A stretch of 64,000 nt of DNA, from contig QVRM01002420.1 in assembly GCA_003439945.1 (NCBI GenBank), forward strand, positions 97,192 to 161,191. Direction: 5' to 3'. The stretch is from Dermanyssus gallinae (Eukaryota; Arthropoda; Arachnida; Mesostigmata; Dermanyssidae). Position 1 is the first letter of the stretch. Each line of letters starts with the position of its first letter. Below are positions 11,541-24,295 of this stretch, in pieces. A program made the position numbers and the translations under genes. The notes beneath the pieces were generated by a model. It ran no database searches. It was not told the origin of the DNA and saw only the letters and a program-made list of their open reading frames with translations.

Positions 11541-11673
11541 AAAAAAAAGCGATATATGTATATATATATACATGCATTCACACTATCATGACCAATTATT
11601 ATTAACACTAATATTAAATAACAGACATGGCTAACATGTTTACGTTCAGGTGCTGGCATTCCGTTTCAGCGTA

Positions 11674-14600
11674 ATGCCGCTGAATTTTTCCGATAGCGAC
11701 TGGGAACGTTTGAGTTATGACGAAGAATCCCAGCTACCCTCGCTGGATCCGGACCTCGAAGCGGGTTCAGGTAGGTCATGGTAATCAGAGTGCTAGGCCT
11801 TGTTTGTTAAAGGCAGATTCACCAAGTGTATTAGCAATACTCTTAAATATACGAAAGCCAGCCCGTATACGCGTTTCGTGTTCTAGGATAACTCTCGGAC
11901 ATCTTTGCGCAAATACCACTTAACTGCGATGGGGAAACAGCATATAGACGCAATTGTAGCCCAGTCGTGCTGGAAAAACTTTACATAAATAAGAATACGA
12001 TAATCCAAACGTTGTTCTACCAGATAACAGAACTTGGAGGAGTAAGATAAGTTTTACTGTAAATTAATTCAGCAAAAAATAATCCCATAATTAGATAAGA
12101 ATGCGTTTACTTGGTTTACATACATTTTAATTTTACACGAGCATGCTCTGCGAGAGGGTTACGATGAAAATCTGTGCGTTTTAAGATTTTTTTGTAAATA
12201 CAATTAAAATATTTTTTTCTATAATTGTACATAAAGTTAAATACACAGGACGTACCCAGGACGTCATCCAGGTACTCCAGTCGGAAGTTGAGCGGCTGTT
12301 GGCTGTGTCCGGAGATCACCTTCGACAAAGCTCCCCGTCACTTACTAGTCGACGACTCGACTCGACATGCTGGGGGGGGGGGGGGAAAGTTCTTTCCTAC
12401 GAGTGCTCTCCAAATTCTTTAAGCAGCGCTTCTAAGCAGCGCGGGCATCTATATCGTCTGTTAGCGGCAATGCTGAAGCAAACTAAATACAGGGCGCCAA
12501 ATAGAGAATGCCGCCACACCAGTAGCGAAGACGCGGGAAGTTACTAAATGCGCGGGCAAATCTGTGATATATAAGGAGGCACGAGAATAAATCAATCAGT
12601 AGTTGTTGGTGGGAGCCAGTAGTTGTTGCCGCGAGCCAGACAGAGGACGGGTGTTGCTTAAGCGAGAGAATGGCGAACTCGTAACGGTCGCCGACCGACC
12701 ATGGGGTGGTGGACACTACAGTTAGGAACGCCGTCGTCGTTATGTATGCGGATGACATAGTAGTGGTCTACCGGGATCGCGGTGCCATTCGTCGAATTGT
12801 CAGCGACCGTAGGGGCATGCACATAAATGCACATCGGTGACAGTTGTCGGGCGGCTATTACCTCTATTCGCACCGAGGTGAAAGACCCTCGACGACTGTC
12901 TCTGAGTGCGGCCGTGCGCCTGTTTGAGCCAATGTTGAGCTACAGCCGTGGCAGGGTGCGGGACCAGCGGTGCGCAAAACTCCACGCAGCGAGCTGCCAG
13001 ACGCATCGGCGGTCCTTGCACTTTTTCAGCCGGTGGGACGGTCGCTGAAATGTTAAAATTGACGAGTGCATCCTAATTTTGTACCATCTTGAAATGCTAA
13101 GGTATTGCGAAATAAACAATATGTTAAAAGTAAACAGAAATATAACTAGCATACATAACAAAACGAATTTAGATGAAACATTTTAACAAACTAATGAGAA
13201 ACTGCTTAGATAAATGAACCACCGGTGCAACACCGACGCTCCAATATCGTCACAAGTTAAGAGGAATAAACGCTGCTACAAGTAATTGTAACGCGACTGC
13301 AATAGGATATAATTTGTATATAACCGAACCGGCATACTGTAAACACGAAGAGTGCTCTTATATATATATATATATATATATATAGCATCGCTTTTTACAC
13401 CCTGGTTGGGTATATTATGTTATTATATGTATACATATATATCTGCCAACGTTTAAATCTTAGGGGAACTCGATAATGAAGAGGACATCGCCCCTTGCGA
13501 CGAAGATCCCGACGATGAACCTGAAGATCTGACCGCCCCGTACGATGCCGACGAAGATGCTACAACTGAAGATATTGTTAGTACAGATCACTGTGATTCG
13601 GGTAAGTGCTCTAGAAGCCATATGTCAGCTCGAACAATTGAAAACTTTTAGTAAACAATTATCCCTTTTTTCCATTAATTATATTAATGGTCCTTCGGAA
13701 CGGCCGGGTGACCCAGAGTCCAACCTGTAACGGCCGTCATAACCAACTTTATGTGATATTTTTTTGTTGTTGCTGCTGACGTTGTTGCCTGATGATTGCC
13801 GACTCTTGATCCTGGTCACCGACTGATGCCTGGGTTTGAATAAATGCTGTTTGTAGGCGTTCTTTCGGAGCGCGGCGTGCCCCAGTCTTACCGCGATCAC
13901 TCGTTGTTCTCGGGAAATGCGCCCGCCCACCGAAAAATTGGCACGAATCTTCTGCTAGGCGTTTTCTACGTGATCCATGACTTCTTCGAGCCGCGCACGC
14001 AGTGGTTCTTCGACAGCAACCTTTATCAAAAGTAAGCGGGTTTAACGTCATTTGCTAAGTTCGGTAACGGCCCGGCGGCACAACAGATCGTCGCCATAGC
14101 CGATGCTTCATATAGATATACGTCACTCCGTCTGGCGGCCTATATATATTTTCTCTTATATCTGTGCATACGCATCCTAGGTTGTACACGCAACATACTT
14201 TTACTTCTATTAATAATAAGAAAATATATATATATATATATATATATTTATGACGTATCTACAACGTAAAGCACCTCATTGGTCTATTGCAGGTATCTAG
14301 CCGACAATGCGATCCTTTCGTCGGCATTGGTTACAGCTATAGTGGTGATGTGTCTGCCACTGGCAGTCGCCCTCTCCATGTCCGCCCTTTTGGTTGCGTG
14401 CTCTGCAGTAGCATGTGCCATACTCGTGGGTACGTTTCTCTACACGATATATATATATATATATATATATATATTGAGTTTGCTGTAGAAATATATTTCA
14501 CTAGTTAACGAGGTGTACATTTACCGACCATTTCTGCTATGTACTATTGAACGTATGTTCGAGACTGTGTAGATTGTCATGCACACATAAATAAAGGAGC

Positions 14601-15011
14601 TTTTATGTTCTGGTATGTATATATAAATATGTGCATAAGCTAGTTAGCCCTAAAATACTTGCTTAATCATGAGGTCAAACAGAGGATATTTCTGTAATGC
14701 GATTTGTGCATGGTCTTGCTTGAATTGAATATTGTTTCGTGATTGTTGGTCGAAATAGAAAAACGAGTTTGAGGTTGTGACCAGACGCACCATGTGTTAT
14801 GCGTTGACGACACTATGTAAACTGGTCAACTGCCCCTTTTCTTTCTGTATTCTGCTTCTTAGTGGTGTTGCTGGCCGTGGGTGCGGTTCTGTCGCTCGTG
14901 TGGGCCTTCTGGGTCTCGGTTCCGATCAGCGTACTTTTGGCCGCACTTTTCGCTGGCTCGACGCTCTACCAGAAGACCTTCAGGGTGAAGCTCTCAGCCA
15001 AGGAGATCTAA
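11674..15011 (+). CDS. multi-pass membrane protein, promethin/LDAF1-like (tentative), 5 exons
   Basis: The exons are 11674-11770, 13464-13601, 13857-14031, 14293-14429 and 14863-15011. All junctions are GT..AG and the phases fit, giving 231 codons plus TAA. Residues 1-78 are rich in Asp/Glu and probably disordered. Residues 79-137 are soluble and aromatic-rich. From about 138 to 220 the chain is almost continuously hydrophobic and could form two or more membrane hairpins. The end is basic (KTFRVKLSAKEI). The YL-x5-L...VMCLP-x-A-V-A-L start of the hydrophobic block resembles, from memory, the same region of promethin (LDAF1), the seipin partner of ER lipid-droplet sites. That likeness is inference; other ER hairpin proteins are possible. 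The ATG is preceded in frame by a stop at about 11632, but an upstream exon joined at the AG near 11649 cannot be excluded. Intron 1 holds a LINE scrap. Gene structure is fairly sure, identity is not. Confidence 0.72.
12690..13050 (+). pseudogene. LINE reverse transcriptase scrap in intron
   Basis: A YADDIVVV box at 12745-12756 is the catalytic motif of a LINE reverse transcriptase. In another frame, 12827-12950 reads like the thumb region that follows (C-R-A-A-I-x-S-I..., RRLSLSAAVRLFE). The frame change and the stop after the YADD box show a decayed element. YADD, rather than YLDD, separates it from the LINE group at 38-42 kb. It lies in intron 1 of the membrane-protein gene, in the same orientation. 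Confidence 0.65.
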
Positions 15012-17868
15012 TGACCGCAAAGAAGTTCCACGCATGATGGAACGGACACGCGGGCCGGCGACCTGATTGCCCGGATGAAATCTGTGTGTGTTTGCGTGTG
15101 TCTGCGGGCTGACTTACAATGAGGAATGGGCTCCTCGTGGCGTCTCACTGCTCCTACTGATGAACGCACGAATCGCGGTTGCAGGCGGCCTTTTGGCGTT
15201 CATCCTCTGACGCGACGGTGTGTTTTTGGACGTCAACAGTTTTTCACCTTTTAGCTGTTAAACGACCTTTTGGCCTAATACATGAATGCATTGGCGTAAA
15301 ATAAGGACGGACAACGGCCGCCTGATCCCCATACTTGGTAGTCACAGGCGACCGTCACGCGACGTTCACTGAAGGATCGAAAATTTGTTTTGCACTTGGC
15401 AGTGTCGTGTGTGTTTTGTGGTACGAACAGAATCTCGACCCAGAACAGTGGGCTCTCGACGAACAATCGACCCACACCGGTACCGCCAGGCGGTACAAGA
15501 TGGGACTAGTGACAGAACAGCGCGCAGGGAATGCTTGCTAGCTGATAACACGCACCATCAATATCAATCAGCACGACTCAACTAGTTTCATTCCGTGGTA
15601 GACGGTTCATAGGCGGCTCTTCCTAGGGCAAGCCAAACGGCAAGGGTTTCGGCAGGCCTTTTGGATGTGACGCCACGTCAACCGCCATCATACGGACAGT
15701 TACGTATTACGGACACAGCTGAAGAATTAGGCATGTACAACCGAATATACGCCCATACAGGCGGCGCAAACCTGCATGCGTAAAGAGCCGGCTATAACTG
15801 CTCCCGCTGTCAGTTTATTTTGCGTTTCTTTGTCGTTGTTTTAAGAACGGACGCCTGACGAGGTAATTTGTAGTCTGCCTACTCGTACAAATAATTCGAT
15901 AAGCTGTGAAAAGAAGCGAACATTTCGTGCGTGATTGTATGTATGCACTGTGTACGAATGTGCGCAGCAAGTACATGATAATAACAATAGGTCGAAGCAA
16001 GCACACATGCACCTCTGTGCTATGGTATCCTCTAAGCGTTCATGTTCATAGTAGAGTAGCGTCGATGCTCTTTATTCTGAAACATAGTATTGCTAAGAGC
16101 GGCTCATTGCAAGGTAGTCGTCGCTCATCAAGACGCCCTGTCGAGCTCTATCGACCTCAAACGAATGCAACGTGCGATAAGAAACTGCTGAGTCAGTCAG
16201 CATGATATTGACCCTTGATGAACGAGGCGGTCTTGCCCTCACGTTTCAAAGGCGTATATTTTAAATAGACGACTGCTCTTTCCGGTAAGACGCACTGCGT
16301 CAGCGCGGTTGCGGACGCGGCCACGTTGACCACGTCAATGCAGCCAAACGTTATCTGTAAGTAGGCTTAATATATGTGTGCGGAGTTAAACACAAACTCT
16401 CCCCTAAGAGACGCCTACGACTCGATACAAGTAGCTTTTCTGGAAGGAATAGCCATGGCCGAAACGTGGTCTCCCTTTATGGCTAAATGCGGGTTTGGAG
16501 CTAAAGGCCTCCGGTGCGTCAAGTCGGGCCCTTCGGAACGCGACACGACACGATCGATCCGGTCTGTCTGGGCAAACGCATCACTACTGGTTAGATACGT
16601 GCACGCATACACGTGCAACCAGCCGTATGTACTCTGCGATCCAAAAAGAGCAGAACATCGACGACACCACAGCCGTAACTCGTCTTTCCTAGCCTTTTTC
16701 CCTCGTCTCTCTGACCATGGGGCAAAGGGGTACGCAATCGATCAACGAACGCCCGCTAAACAAACAACTTCCTCTTTTCTTGTGGAGTAGCAACACGTTC
16801 GTTGTTATGCGTAACGTATGGCGTCAATCAATTGGCCGGTCGATGGCCGCTGGTAAGGAGGCCGCTGGGAAGAGGGGGCTCTGAGGACTCTAGCTAGCCG
16901 GCGCTGAGAGAGTCTTTGCATCTGGTTTTCTATGTATACGACAGAAAACGTCGTCCTCAACACGAGGATCAAAGATAACAAAAAATAGCCTGTCGGCGTC
17001 TCGTACTATCTAGTCATATTGAGCTCGTGTTAGTTTTAGTTTTCAGAGTGCAATTTGCTGAGCTGCTGTATACTGTTTATCGATTGTTTTGGAGTGAGAA
17101 CCATTCTGATTTGGTCCAACGTTGGTAGCCGTAGCAATAGTAGTTGTAGTAGTAGTAGGGTTACGCATCTCTTTGTCCTCTCTATCATGATGATAAGGGA
17201 AATAAAGAAACGAAAAAAAACGAATGAAGAAGGGAAGGACGGGCACCTCATAGTCGTCAAGAAAATATTACGACCATTGTAATATTATCGTTGCCATTAC
17301 TGTAAGAGCTGCTGATGTTGGCATTGTCATTCTTATTACACCACTGGTCGTATTCATCATGCAGTAGAAATAAGAGTAGATTGCTAAGTTGTCACGATGG
17401 CGATTATTGTGAGGAGCAGCATGGCCAATAAATGGAGTGCGAATAATGCGGTGGGTGCCACTGTGTGTTCATTTACGTGAAGAAGTAAAAAATAAGAATA
17501 TAAGATGACATATGCAGGACACGCATTTGCCCGTAAACATCGTTCTCTTGTTGTAGCTGTTGTCATGTCTGTGCCGTCACGAGAGAAAGGCGTCATGTAT
17601 TGAAACAGTATAAGGGTAAGTATAAAGTGTACATATTATCAAAATGATTCTTACCTATTCACACGTGTGCCTCGTGACTAGTGCCTTATATTGTACCTTA
17701 AAATAAATCTGGGAGTAAGCGGAAATAAGCCGATTTCAGCATGAAATTCCAACCAAATTCCAAAAATAAAAAAAGGAAAAATTTAGAACGCAAGAAAACA
17801 CAACAGAGCAGGCCACCAGAGTCACACTGTGTCCTGGTACACTTAAAGAGCGCCAGCCACCGTATATT
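15012..17868. other. intergenic stretch
   Basis: This is the 3' flank of the membrane-protein gene; I see no clear AATAAA close to the stop. The longest open frame, 138 codons at 16374-16790 (+), has no recognised domain and is not called. A GTAGTAGTAG patch lies near 17130-17160. Confidence 0.5.
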
Positions 17869-18048
17869 GTCGAGCCCGGTGGCGTGGTGGCATGCGTCTG
17901 CGCCTCGCGACCGGAGGTGACACATAGGTGCGCGGGTTCGAGCCCCACCGTTGCACATTTGTATTTATGGGGGTCCGTCTTTGAAGCAATGCGAAAAGCA
18001 GTCCCATGGACGTTAAATCTTGGCTGAGAGTCAGCCCCGAAAAAAGAA
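17869..18048 (+). mobile_element. tRNA-derived SINE, best copy with target-site duplication
   Basis: This is a 180-bp unit with a polymerase III promoter. The A box (TGGCGTGGTGG) is at 17880-17890 and the B box (GGTTCGAGCCC) at 17935-17945, at tRNA-like spacing. It ends in GAAAAAAG. It is bounded by a 14-bp direct repeat, AGCCACCGTATATT at 17855-17868 and AGCCACCGTACATT at 18049-18062, with one mismatch. This is the expected footprint of LINE-driven retrotransposition. Related copies are at 14-219, 10862-11008 and 27072-27161. Confidence 0.9.
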
Positions 18049-18062
18049 AGCCACCGTACATT

Positions 18063-18695
18063 AGAAAGATACAAAAGCAAAAGGTACGCCAGAGTGATCT
18101 CATGTGCTTTTGCGTTCACACATTTATTATTATAGGAAGTGCACCCTTGAAATAAAGCCAGGGGCTGCAGCCGTTCTAGCGTTTATAAAATTACATTGTG
18201 TTCCAATGCACACCGATAAAAACACTCTCATAAATACACTTATCACTGATAATAACAAAAGTGTATATGATTATAAATTTCACCTCTACTGATATAGTAG
18301 AAGTGAAATTAATAATAATAAGCTACGACATTACGTTGCTATAGAAACTAATGTAACATAAAATGGTATTATGATAGTTTCAGGGAAGAGGACAAAATCG
18401 ACGATAATGATGACGAATACACGTTGGATTTAGTCATCATCGTGTTGGAAAAATGTACAATTTATTTATCATGCACACCCAGTAGCTGATTCTTCATACA
18501 AGTAATTATTTCGTTCTGCGATACGATTTCATTGCCTTGTTGTCGATTAACAGATTCTTGGCTGCACCGTTTTCTCTATAGTCTTCGACTAAATATTTAC
18601 ACAGACTATAGACGTGTGTCAATATAATATGGGGAGGTTTAAAATCTTCACTGAACAACTGTCTGTCTGCGTTTCAAATGCATCTGTTATTAAAG

Positions 18696-18746
<51 letters not shown>

Positions 18747-18848
18747 ATGTATGAAAGTTAGCACAATATTGAGATTATAGCCCAGAACACATTTTTCTCG
18801 TTACATACTGGTACCGCTAAACGTGGCTCCCATTGCCAAATACCTTGT

Positions 18849-18881
<33 letters not shown>

Positions 18882-19737
18882 AGTCTTTACAAAAAAACAA
18901 CGCTTTGTGTTGGTTCAGTGTTTCTAATATTCGCTGCCACACACATTGTCAGTTCTTTTCGACCCTCCCCTTCAAATGATACGGTCTTTAACGTACACCA
19001 ATTCGACAGGTAGCACAACTACACTGTTCCGTCAAAAAAACAACGGATCAAGTGCCACAATCCACAGAAGTCACATTGTCCTCCAAAATCGTAGCACGCC
19101 ATATTTCTCTTGTAGCACCAGAATAGACGCGGACTTCAGGCCAAAGTAAGATACCACTGTGTACAATAGCAGGTAAGAATAGACATCCTGTAGAATAGAG
19201 AATACACTGCTTACTAAGATGCTCGCCGTGCCTTTCGCCTTCCCGACGAGATTGACATAACATACAACTTCTGCTTGCCGGCTTCTTCCAATCGCCGGTA
19301 GCTGGACCTGAGAACAATGAACCTAGGCAGCTGCCAGCCTCTAAATAGACGCGACACACTCCACTCCATGCATACAGATTGATGCAGAGCCCCTCCCATT
19401 ATATATATATATATATATGACAACGCGACATCGTGTATTGTCATTGACAACACTGTCACACATTCTAATGCTTCGTATTAAAAACGCAACATCATGTAAA
19501 CAAACGCATAATGAATCGTGCAATGTGATTACTTGTCAACGTATCCTGTATATATTATATACAGGGTATATTTAGCTCTACCGGATGGGATACCACGATA
19601 GCTGGCCGCTATGCAGGCGTTTTCACATTATACAGACTGCATATAAAAATGCTGTGACAGATATCTCGTTGTGATAAACTATGGCCGCTGACTCCATCAT
19701 CGGACGACCCAGTCACAAGTTCACGCGCGCCAGACGT

Positions 19738-19796
<59 letters not shown>

Positions 19797-20186
19797 CGAT
19801 CTAATATAGTATAATTAAATAAAAATGAGAATCGATGCATCGTCACTGCCACGTTATTCATCAACAACGCGTCCCGTAGGCTACCCAAACACGAAGGTTT
19901 AAATGAAATCAATTACTTTTACGTATCGTGATCTTCATCGCTTCGTCTTCAGATCCACGTGTGAGGTGGATCCAGTGTTGGTCAGCTATGGGCGGGTAGG
20001 GACAGCAGTAGCGACTGAATTAGCCGAGCTTGTACGTTGGCGAGTTGGATGCCTCGGTTAGACAATAACATACAGATGATTAGAGTGGTGGTCTTAAATA
20101 CACCACAACAACAACACGACCACCACCAACAACAATACCAGTACCAAATAGCAGCAGCAGCTGAACGACCAGACTTAAGCAGAAAA
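18063..20186. other. intergenic stretch with AT arrays
   Basis: It holds (AT)n arrays at about 18701-18744, 18848-18871, 19398-19418 and 19751-19794, the last directly preceded by (AC)n. A short CATCTGTTATTAAA stretch near 18682 resembles the 3' end of the repeat at 11339-11540. I see no gene. Confidence 0.5.
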
Positions 20187-20461
20187 TTACTTGGCGAGAA
20201 CTTTATCTAACCAATCAACGATATCAGCCGGATTTAGACTGTCGTCATCATCGTCGACTTCATTCTCGTCGTTTCGCGGGGCGTTTTCGCGTGACCCTCG
20301 TGACATAACCGCCTCTTTCACCTGCAATGCAAGATTTCAAATTACACTAATTAGCGTTACGAGGCTCTCGAACATGGCTCAGATTGTGTTCAACGCGAGC
20401 TAGCTGAGGTTATAGTTATTAAACATCGCAAGCTAACGGAACTTGTTAGTCAGGTTATACA

Positions 20462-20497
<36 letters not shown>

Positions 20498-21170
20498 CCA
20501 ACGGCGCACAACGTGATGGTCGTCAGGCCGTGCGTACCTTGTTGAGGTCGATTTCAGCCTGAGAGGCGCCCGATGACCGTTCGCCTCGGATCTCGGCCAT
20601 GGCGATGCTTTTGACGCGTTCGTCAAACGACTTCAGCCTCTGGCGGGCGACGCGCTCGAACTCGGCGATCTCTTCGGGTAGTAGCATGTCGCCAGGCACG
20701 GCGAAACGCTCGTGCAGGGGGATGCAATCGAGCATCTCCGACAGTCGGGCTAGATCGAGTTGAACAGGAGTCGATTGCGAATTCGTGGCAGCCGATGGAG
20801 CCGAACGCGGCTGGCGTGACCGTGAGTTGTCATTGTTGTTGTTGTTATTCTTGTTGCTGTTGTTACTCTTATCATCATCGTCATCCTCATCAACACCAGC
20901 ATCATCATTATTGTCGTCTTCGTCGCCGCCAACGTTAGCGTGCGGCATCCTAGCAGGCGCCGGAGGGCTAGTTGAGCGTTCGTACGCTGACGCTCCGCTG
21001 GCAGATAAGAGCAGATCTTCCCATGTTTTCGCCTTCGACGATTGTCGGCGATCGGGCGAGGACGATGATGGCCGTGGCGGGGAAAGTGGTGGACGTTGCT
21101 TCGGCGAAGCTGATGCTGATGAGTTAGATGATGCTGCCTTTGCCGCTTCCGGAGGTAAAGGCGACGACAT
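20187..21170 (-). CDS. uncharacterised, largely disordered 255-aa protein, 2 exons
   Basis: Exon 1 is 21170-20538 and exon 2 is 20321-20187 (TAA). The junction is AAG|GTACGC..TTGCAG|GTG, phase 0. The ATG is preceded in frame by TAG, which supports this start. Residues 1-80 are Ser/Pro/Ala-rich with a WEDLLLSAS patch. Residues about 80-118 are an Asp/Asn run. Residues about 130-200 hold a probable helical segment (LARLSEMLDCIPLHERF...PEEIAEFERVARQRLKSF). The C-terminus is acidic and ends in NPADIVDWLDKVLAK, a second short helix. I do not recognise the family. The helical part and the C-terminal motif look like conserved interaction elements in a disordered chain; a nuclear or scaffold role is only a guess. 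It faces away from B3GALT6, about 3.1 kb off. Shadow frames over the Asp/Asn run are not genes. Confidence 0.7.
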
Positions 21171-21239
21171 CGCAATGCAGCGCTAAGGTACAACCCCGAA
21201 GAAAGGTCAGACAGAGATCGAGTCAAATCGAAGCGCACA

Positions 21240-21550
21240 CAGTCCTTGGCTGGACCTTCTAAGTTGTTAACTTCTGACGTCGTGCTGAAATTGAAGGCCT
21301 GTCAATTTCGGACGTCGCTCTAAAGTCGGACGGTCTGTCGGTTTCAGAAATCGCGCGATCGTCTCTGAGAAGAGCTGTTGTCAGCTACAATCAGTGTGAG
21401 ATGAACAGACGGATAGCGTCGCCGTTACCGCCTTCAAATCGTTGGCCCACCGCTGTCGACAAATGACGCGAACAGTTATTTAATAATGTTATTAGCACGG
21501 GCAGTCAGAAATAATTTAAATCGAACTAGGCTGCTAGATGATCTATCGAG

Positions 21551-21595
<45 letters not shown>

Positions 21596-24295
21596 CGTAA
21601 TGGTGCACACTCTCGCAGAAAACCAAACGTCATGTTCCGACCGTGAATGATTGATTCATTGAATAAATGAATTTTGTATATATGTAAAAAAAACAAAATA
21701 TATATACATATATACATATATCACGAAACCATCCCACACTCTCTCACCAGTCTGAGGCAAACCTTTTTTAAAGTTTTCTCTTTCAAATTGCATATTTTAC
21801 AACGTAATTCAAATCATTTTTTCCTGAACCTGCTCTGTCTGAATTTATTCGACCGACTCAATCCTTGGAAGCACCACTGGAACTGGACTGGGCTTTGGTC
21901 TCGATGTTGTATGACCCATATACCTATGACTCGCTCTCTGCAATCACTGTCTGAAGCAAACTAGGGTCTTCTGCTATCGGCTGAAGGTTCACTTCGACCG
22001 TTCCTTTGCAGAAAATTCAACATTTTCGGAACGAACTTAGCTGCCAGTCTTCTGACGCATGAAATATCAACGGTCAAGACCGTTACTTCGGCGATTGTTG
22101 AGTACGACATCAGGATCTTTTCAACTTATTTTTCTGTATTTCTCTACTGACGTCAAGCAGGCCTTCCCGAACGGAGGAGTCTTCTCTTCGGTTTCTTCAC
22201 GTCTGTCGCGAAATCGACAGTGCCACGCATTCACAGTGTTTTCGGATCATAAGCAGTAACCATTATAGAACATATGATTTGGTTTCTAACACAGAACCTG
22301 AGGCAGATTCATTGCTCCTCAAGTTTCGGCGGCTCTTAGAAAGAATGGCCTAGCGTCGCTTGTTTGAGCGAAACTTAAACAATAAACGCCGCCACCGATT
22401 GGCGCGAAATTATGTCTCATGGTCTCTCCCGTATGTCTCAAAATGGTCTCAAATGAGCCAAGTGGTTCTGCAATTTCGCCTGCCCGCATCGATAGCTGGC
22501 CTTTTTTTTTTTTCGCGCCGCTTCCATTATTTGAGTTCGCAAGCAATCCACTCTACAAGAATCATACAAGACCACCAAGTAACTTACTTGCCTTGCATAG
22601 TGTGATTCGTGCAGTATAGGAGGGGTACAATACCGTTTCCGGCAAATTCAAGATAGACACCGATACTGGAACTCAACAACAATAATAATAATAATAATAA
22701 TCACAATAACAATCACAACTGAAGTCGCATCCACCTGACGTTCAGCTCACTCACTCATTACTCACTATGTACTAAAAGAGACCAGTAGGTTCTCTGTTGC
22801 GAATACTAGATTTCCGCCACCACTTCGAAATGTGCTCGAAATTAACCTACTTGCTTTTTCTGCATCTGCACTTTTCCGCACACACACAAACTGGGACTTC
22901 GACTTGCGTTCGCTTGTCGTTGTGCTTTGTTTTGATCCGGGACCCGCCGCCTGACGGATCAATCAAAATATCATGATCACGTGACCTCACGACGTTTTTG
23001 CGAACCGAATTTTGCCTGACCCGTATTTGAAACGCTTCTATCCTAACAAGTTGCTGCCAGTAATACTACTTTTTAGTGTTGTACAGAGGTTAACGAAGAA
23101 GTGGATAAGGCAATACTCTTGATTTGAACAGAGGTAGCTAGCTATTCCTGATACGCTGCACGGTTCCGTCAAATAGCAACAATAACAACAGCCGCAGCAA
23201 CAGCAGCAGCAGCAGCAGGACTCCAGGATTACCAAATGGCGGGCAATTCAAAGTGTCGAACGCGTCCAAGGGGCTGTCACAGTTGTGATTATCATATGTG
23301 AGTCAAGTGACAAGTTGCCAAACAATGACAACACAAGAACATCATAACCCGGTGAAAAGTAAGGTACTGATGCGCCGAGAAGACTCGATTCGACGACTAT
23401 TGCGAAAACAGGCAACCGCCAACACTACATTGATATGGCCGTTAATGTTTTAAGCTGTTTGTATTGCTTTATTGTCACAACGTTCAGTTGCCGATGCGCA
23501 TTCTGCAAAATCGTTCGCAACTCATCAATTGTAGTCAAACTCATCAATCAATCATCTCTCTAGTCTCGTCTCAATAAGCATCCGCGGCCGATGAAGCTGC
23601 AAACGGATCAGAGCGCATTTGGATCGCCTGGCTGGTCGATTACAACGGTGTGTTTTCTTGCAAATGTTCGCTCTAGCGATTTCATTTGTCGCGCCAGGGC
23701 TCATCAGGGTGAACAGTTACTTTTCTTTCATACAACCTTAAATGTAGGCTATGTGAAAGAAAAATTGTCTTCTTTACACAAGCGACACATATGTAGTTCT
23801 TTGTGGTTTGTGTTTGCCTCCTACTGTTCTATCGTCTGTACATGTTGATGCTATTACTCCCTCCCATCCCCGCGTTTACAGTGCGTTTTATCTGTATGCC
23901 GGTCAGTAAAGCGATTTAGCCATTCGACGGTAGTGGAATAAAATAATTGTTTGTAATTTGTTTTTTAAATAATCACAAAATCACTTTGTATATAATTGTT
24001 TTTTTTTATTAAGTCGTTTATTGATCTAATTCCTCGACTAGACCACATACAAAAATAACAAAATATAATACCTGCTATTTGGCCAATAAACTACTTAATA
24101 TGTTTTTTGGTAATAACATAATAACTAGTAATTATCTCAAAACTCACGACATCGTATGCACGTGAAGCAGTTGGTTGAGCTAACGGTGTCCTGTTGTCGT
24201 TTGCCGTTGTTCCGCATTACACTATAATCATAAGGCGACAAAGAAAGCAGAAAAGCCGATCGCCGCGAGGCTCCACTCCGGTGCGTAGCTGGAAG
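21240..24295. other. intergenic stretch between divergent genes
   Basis: This lies between two genes transcribed away from each other and would hold both promoters. It contains an (AT)n array at 21554-21593, an (AAT)n patch near 22680-22700 and a (CAG)n patch near 23197-23218. No TATA box or other site can be fixed. I see no further gene. Confidence 0.5.

Noticed and set aside
16374..16790. 138-codon frame as a gene
   Set aside because: No recognised domain, no splice context and no repeat relation; length is within chance for a 64-kb window.
20750..21238. Second minus-strand frame and plus-strand frame over the 255-aa gene
   Set aside because: They lie in other registers of the same Ser/Asp-rich coding sequence and lack consistent splice sites.
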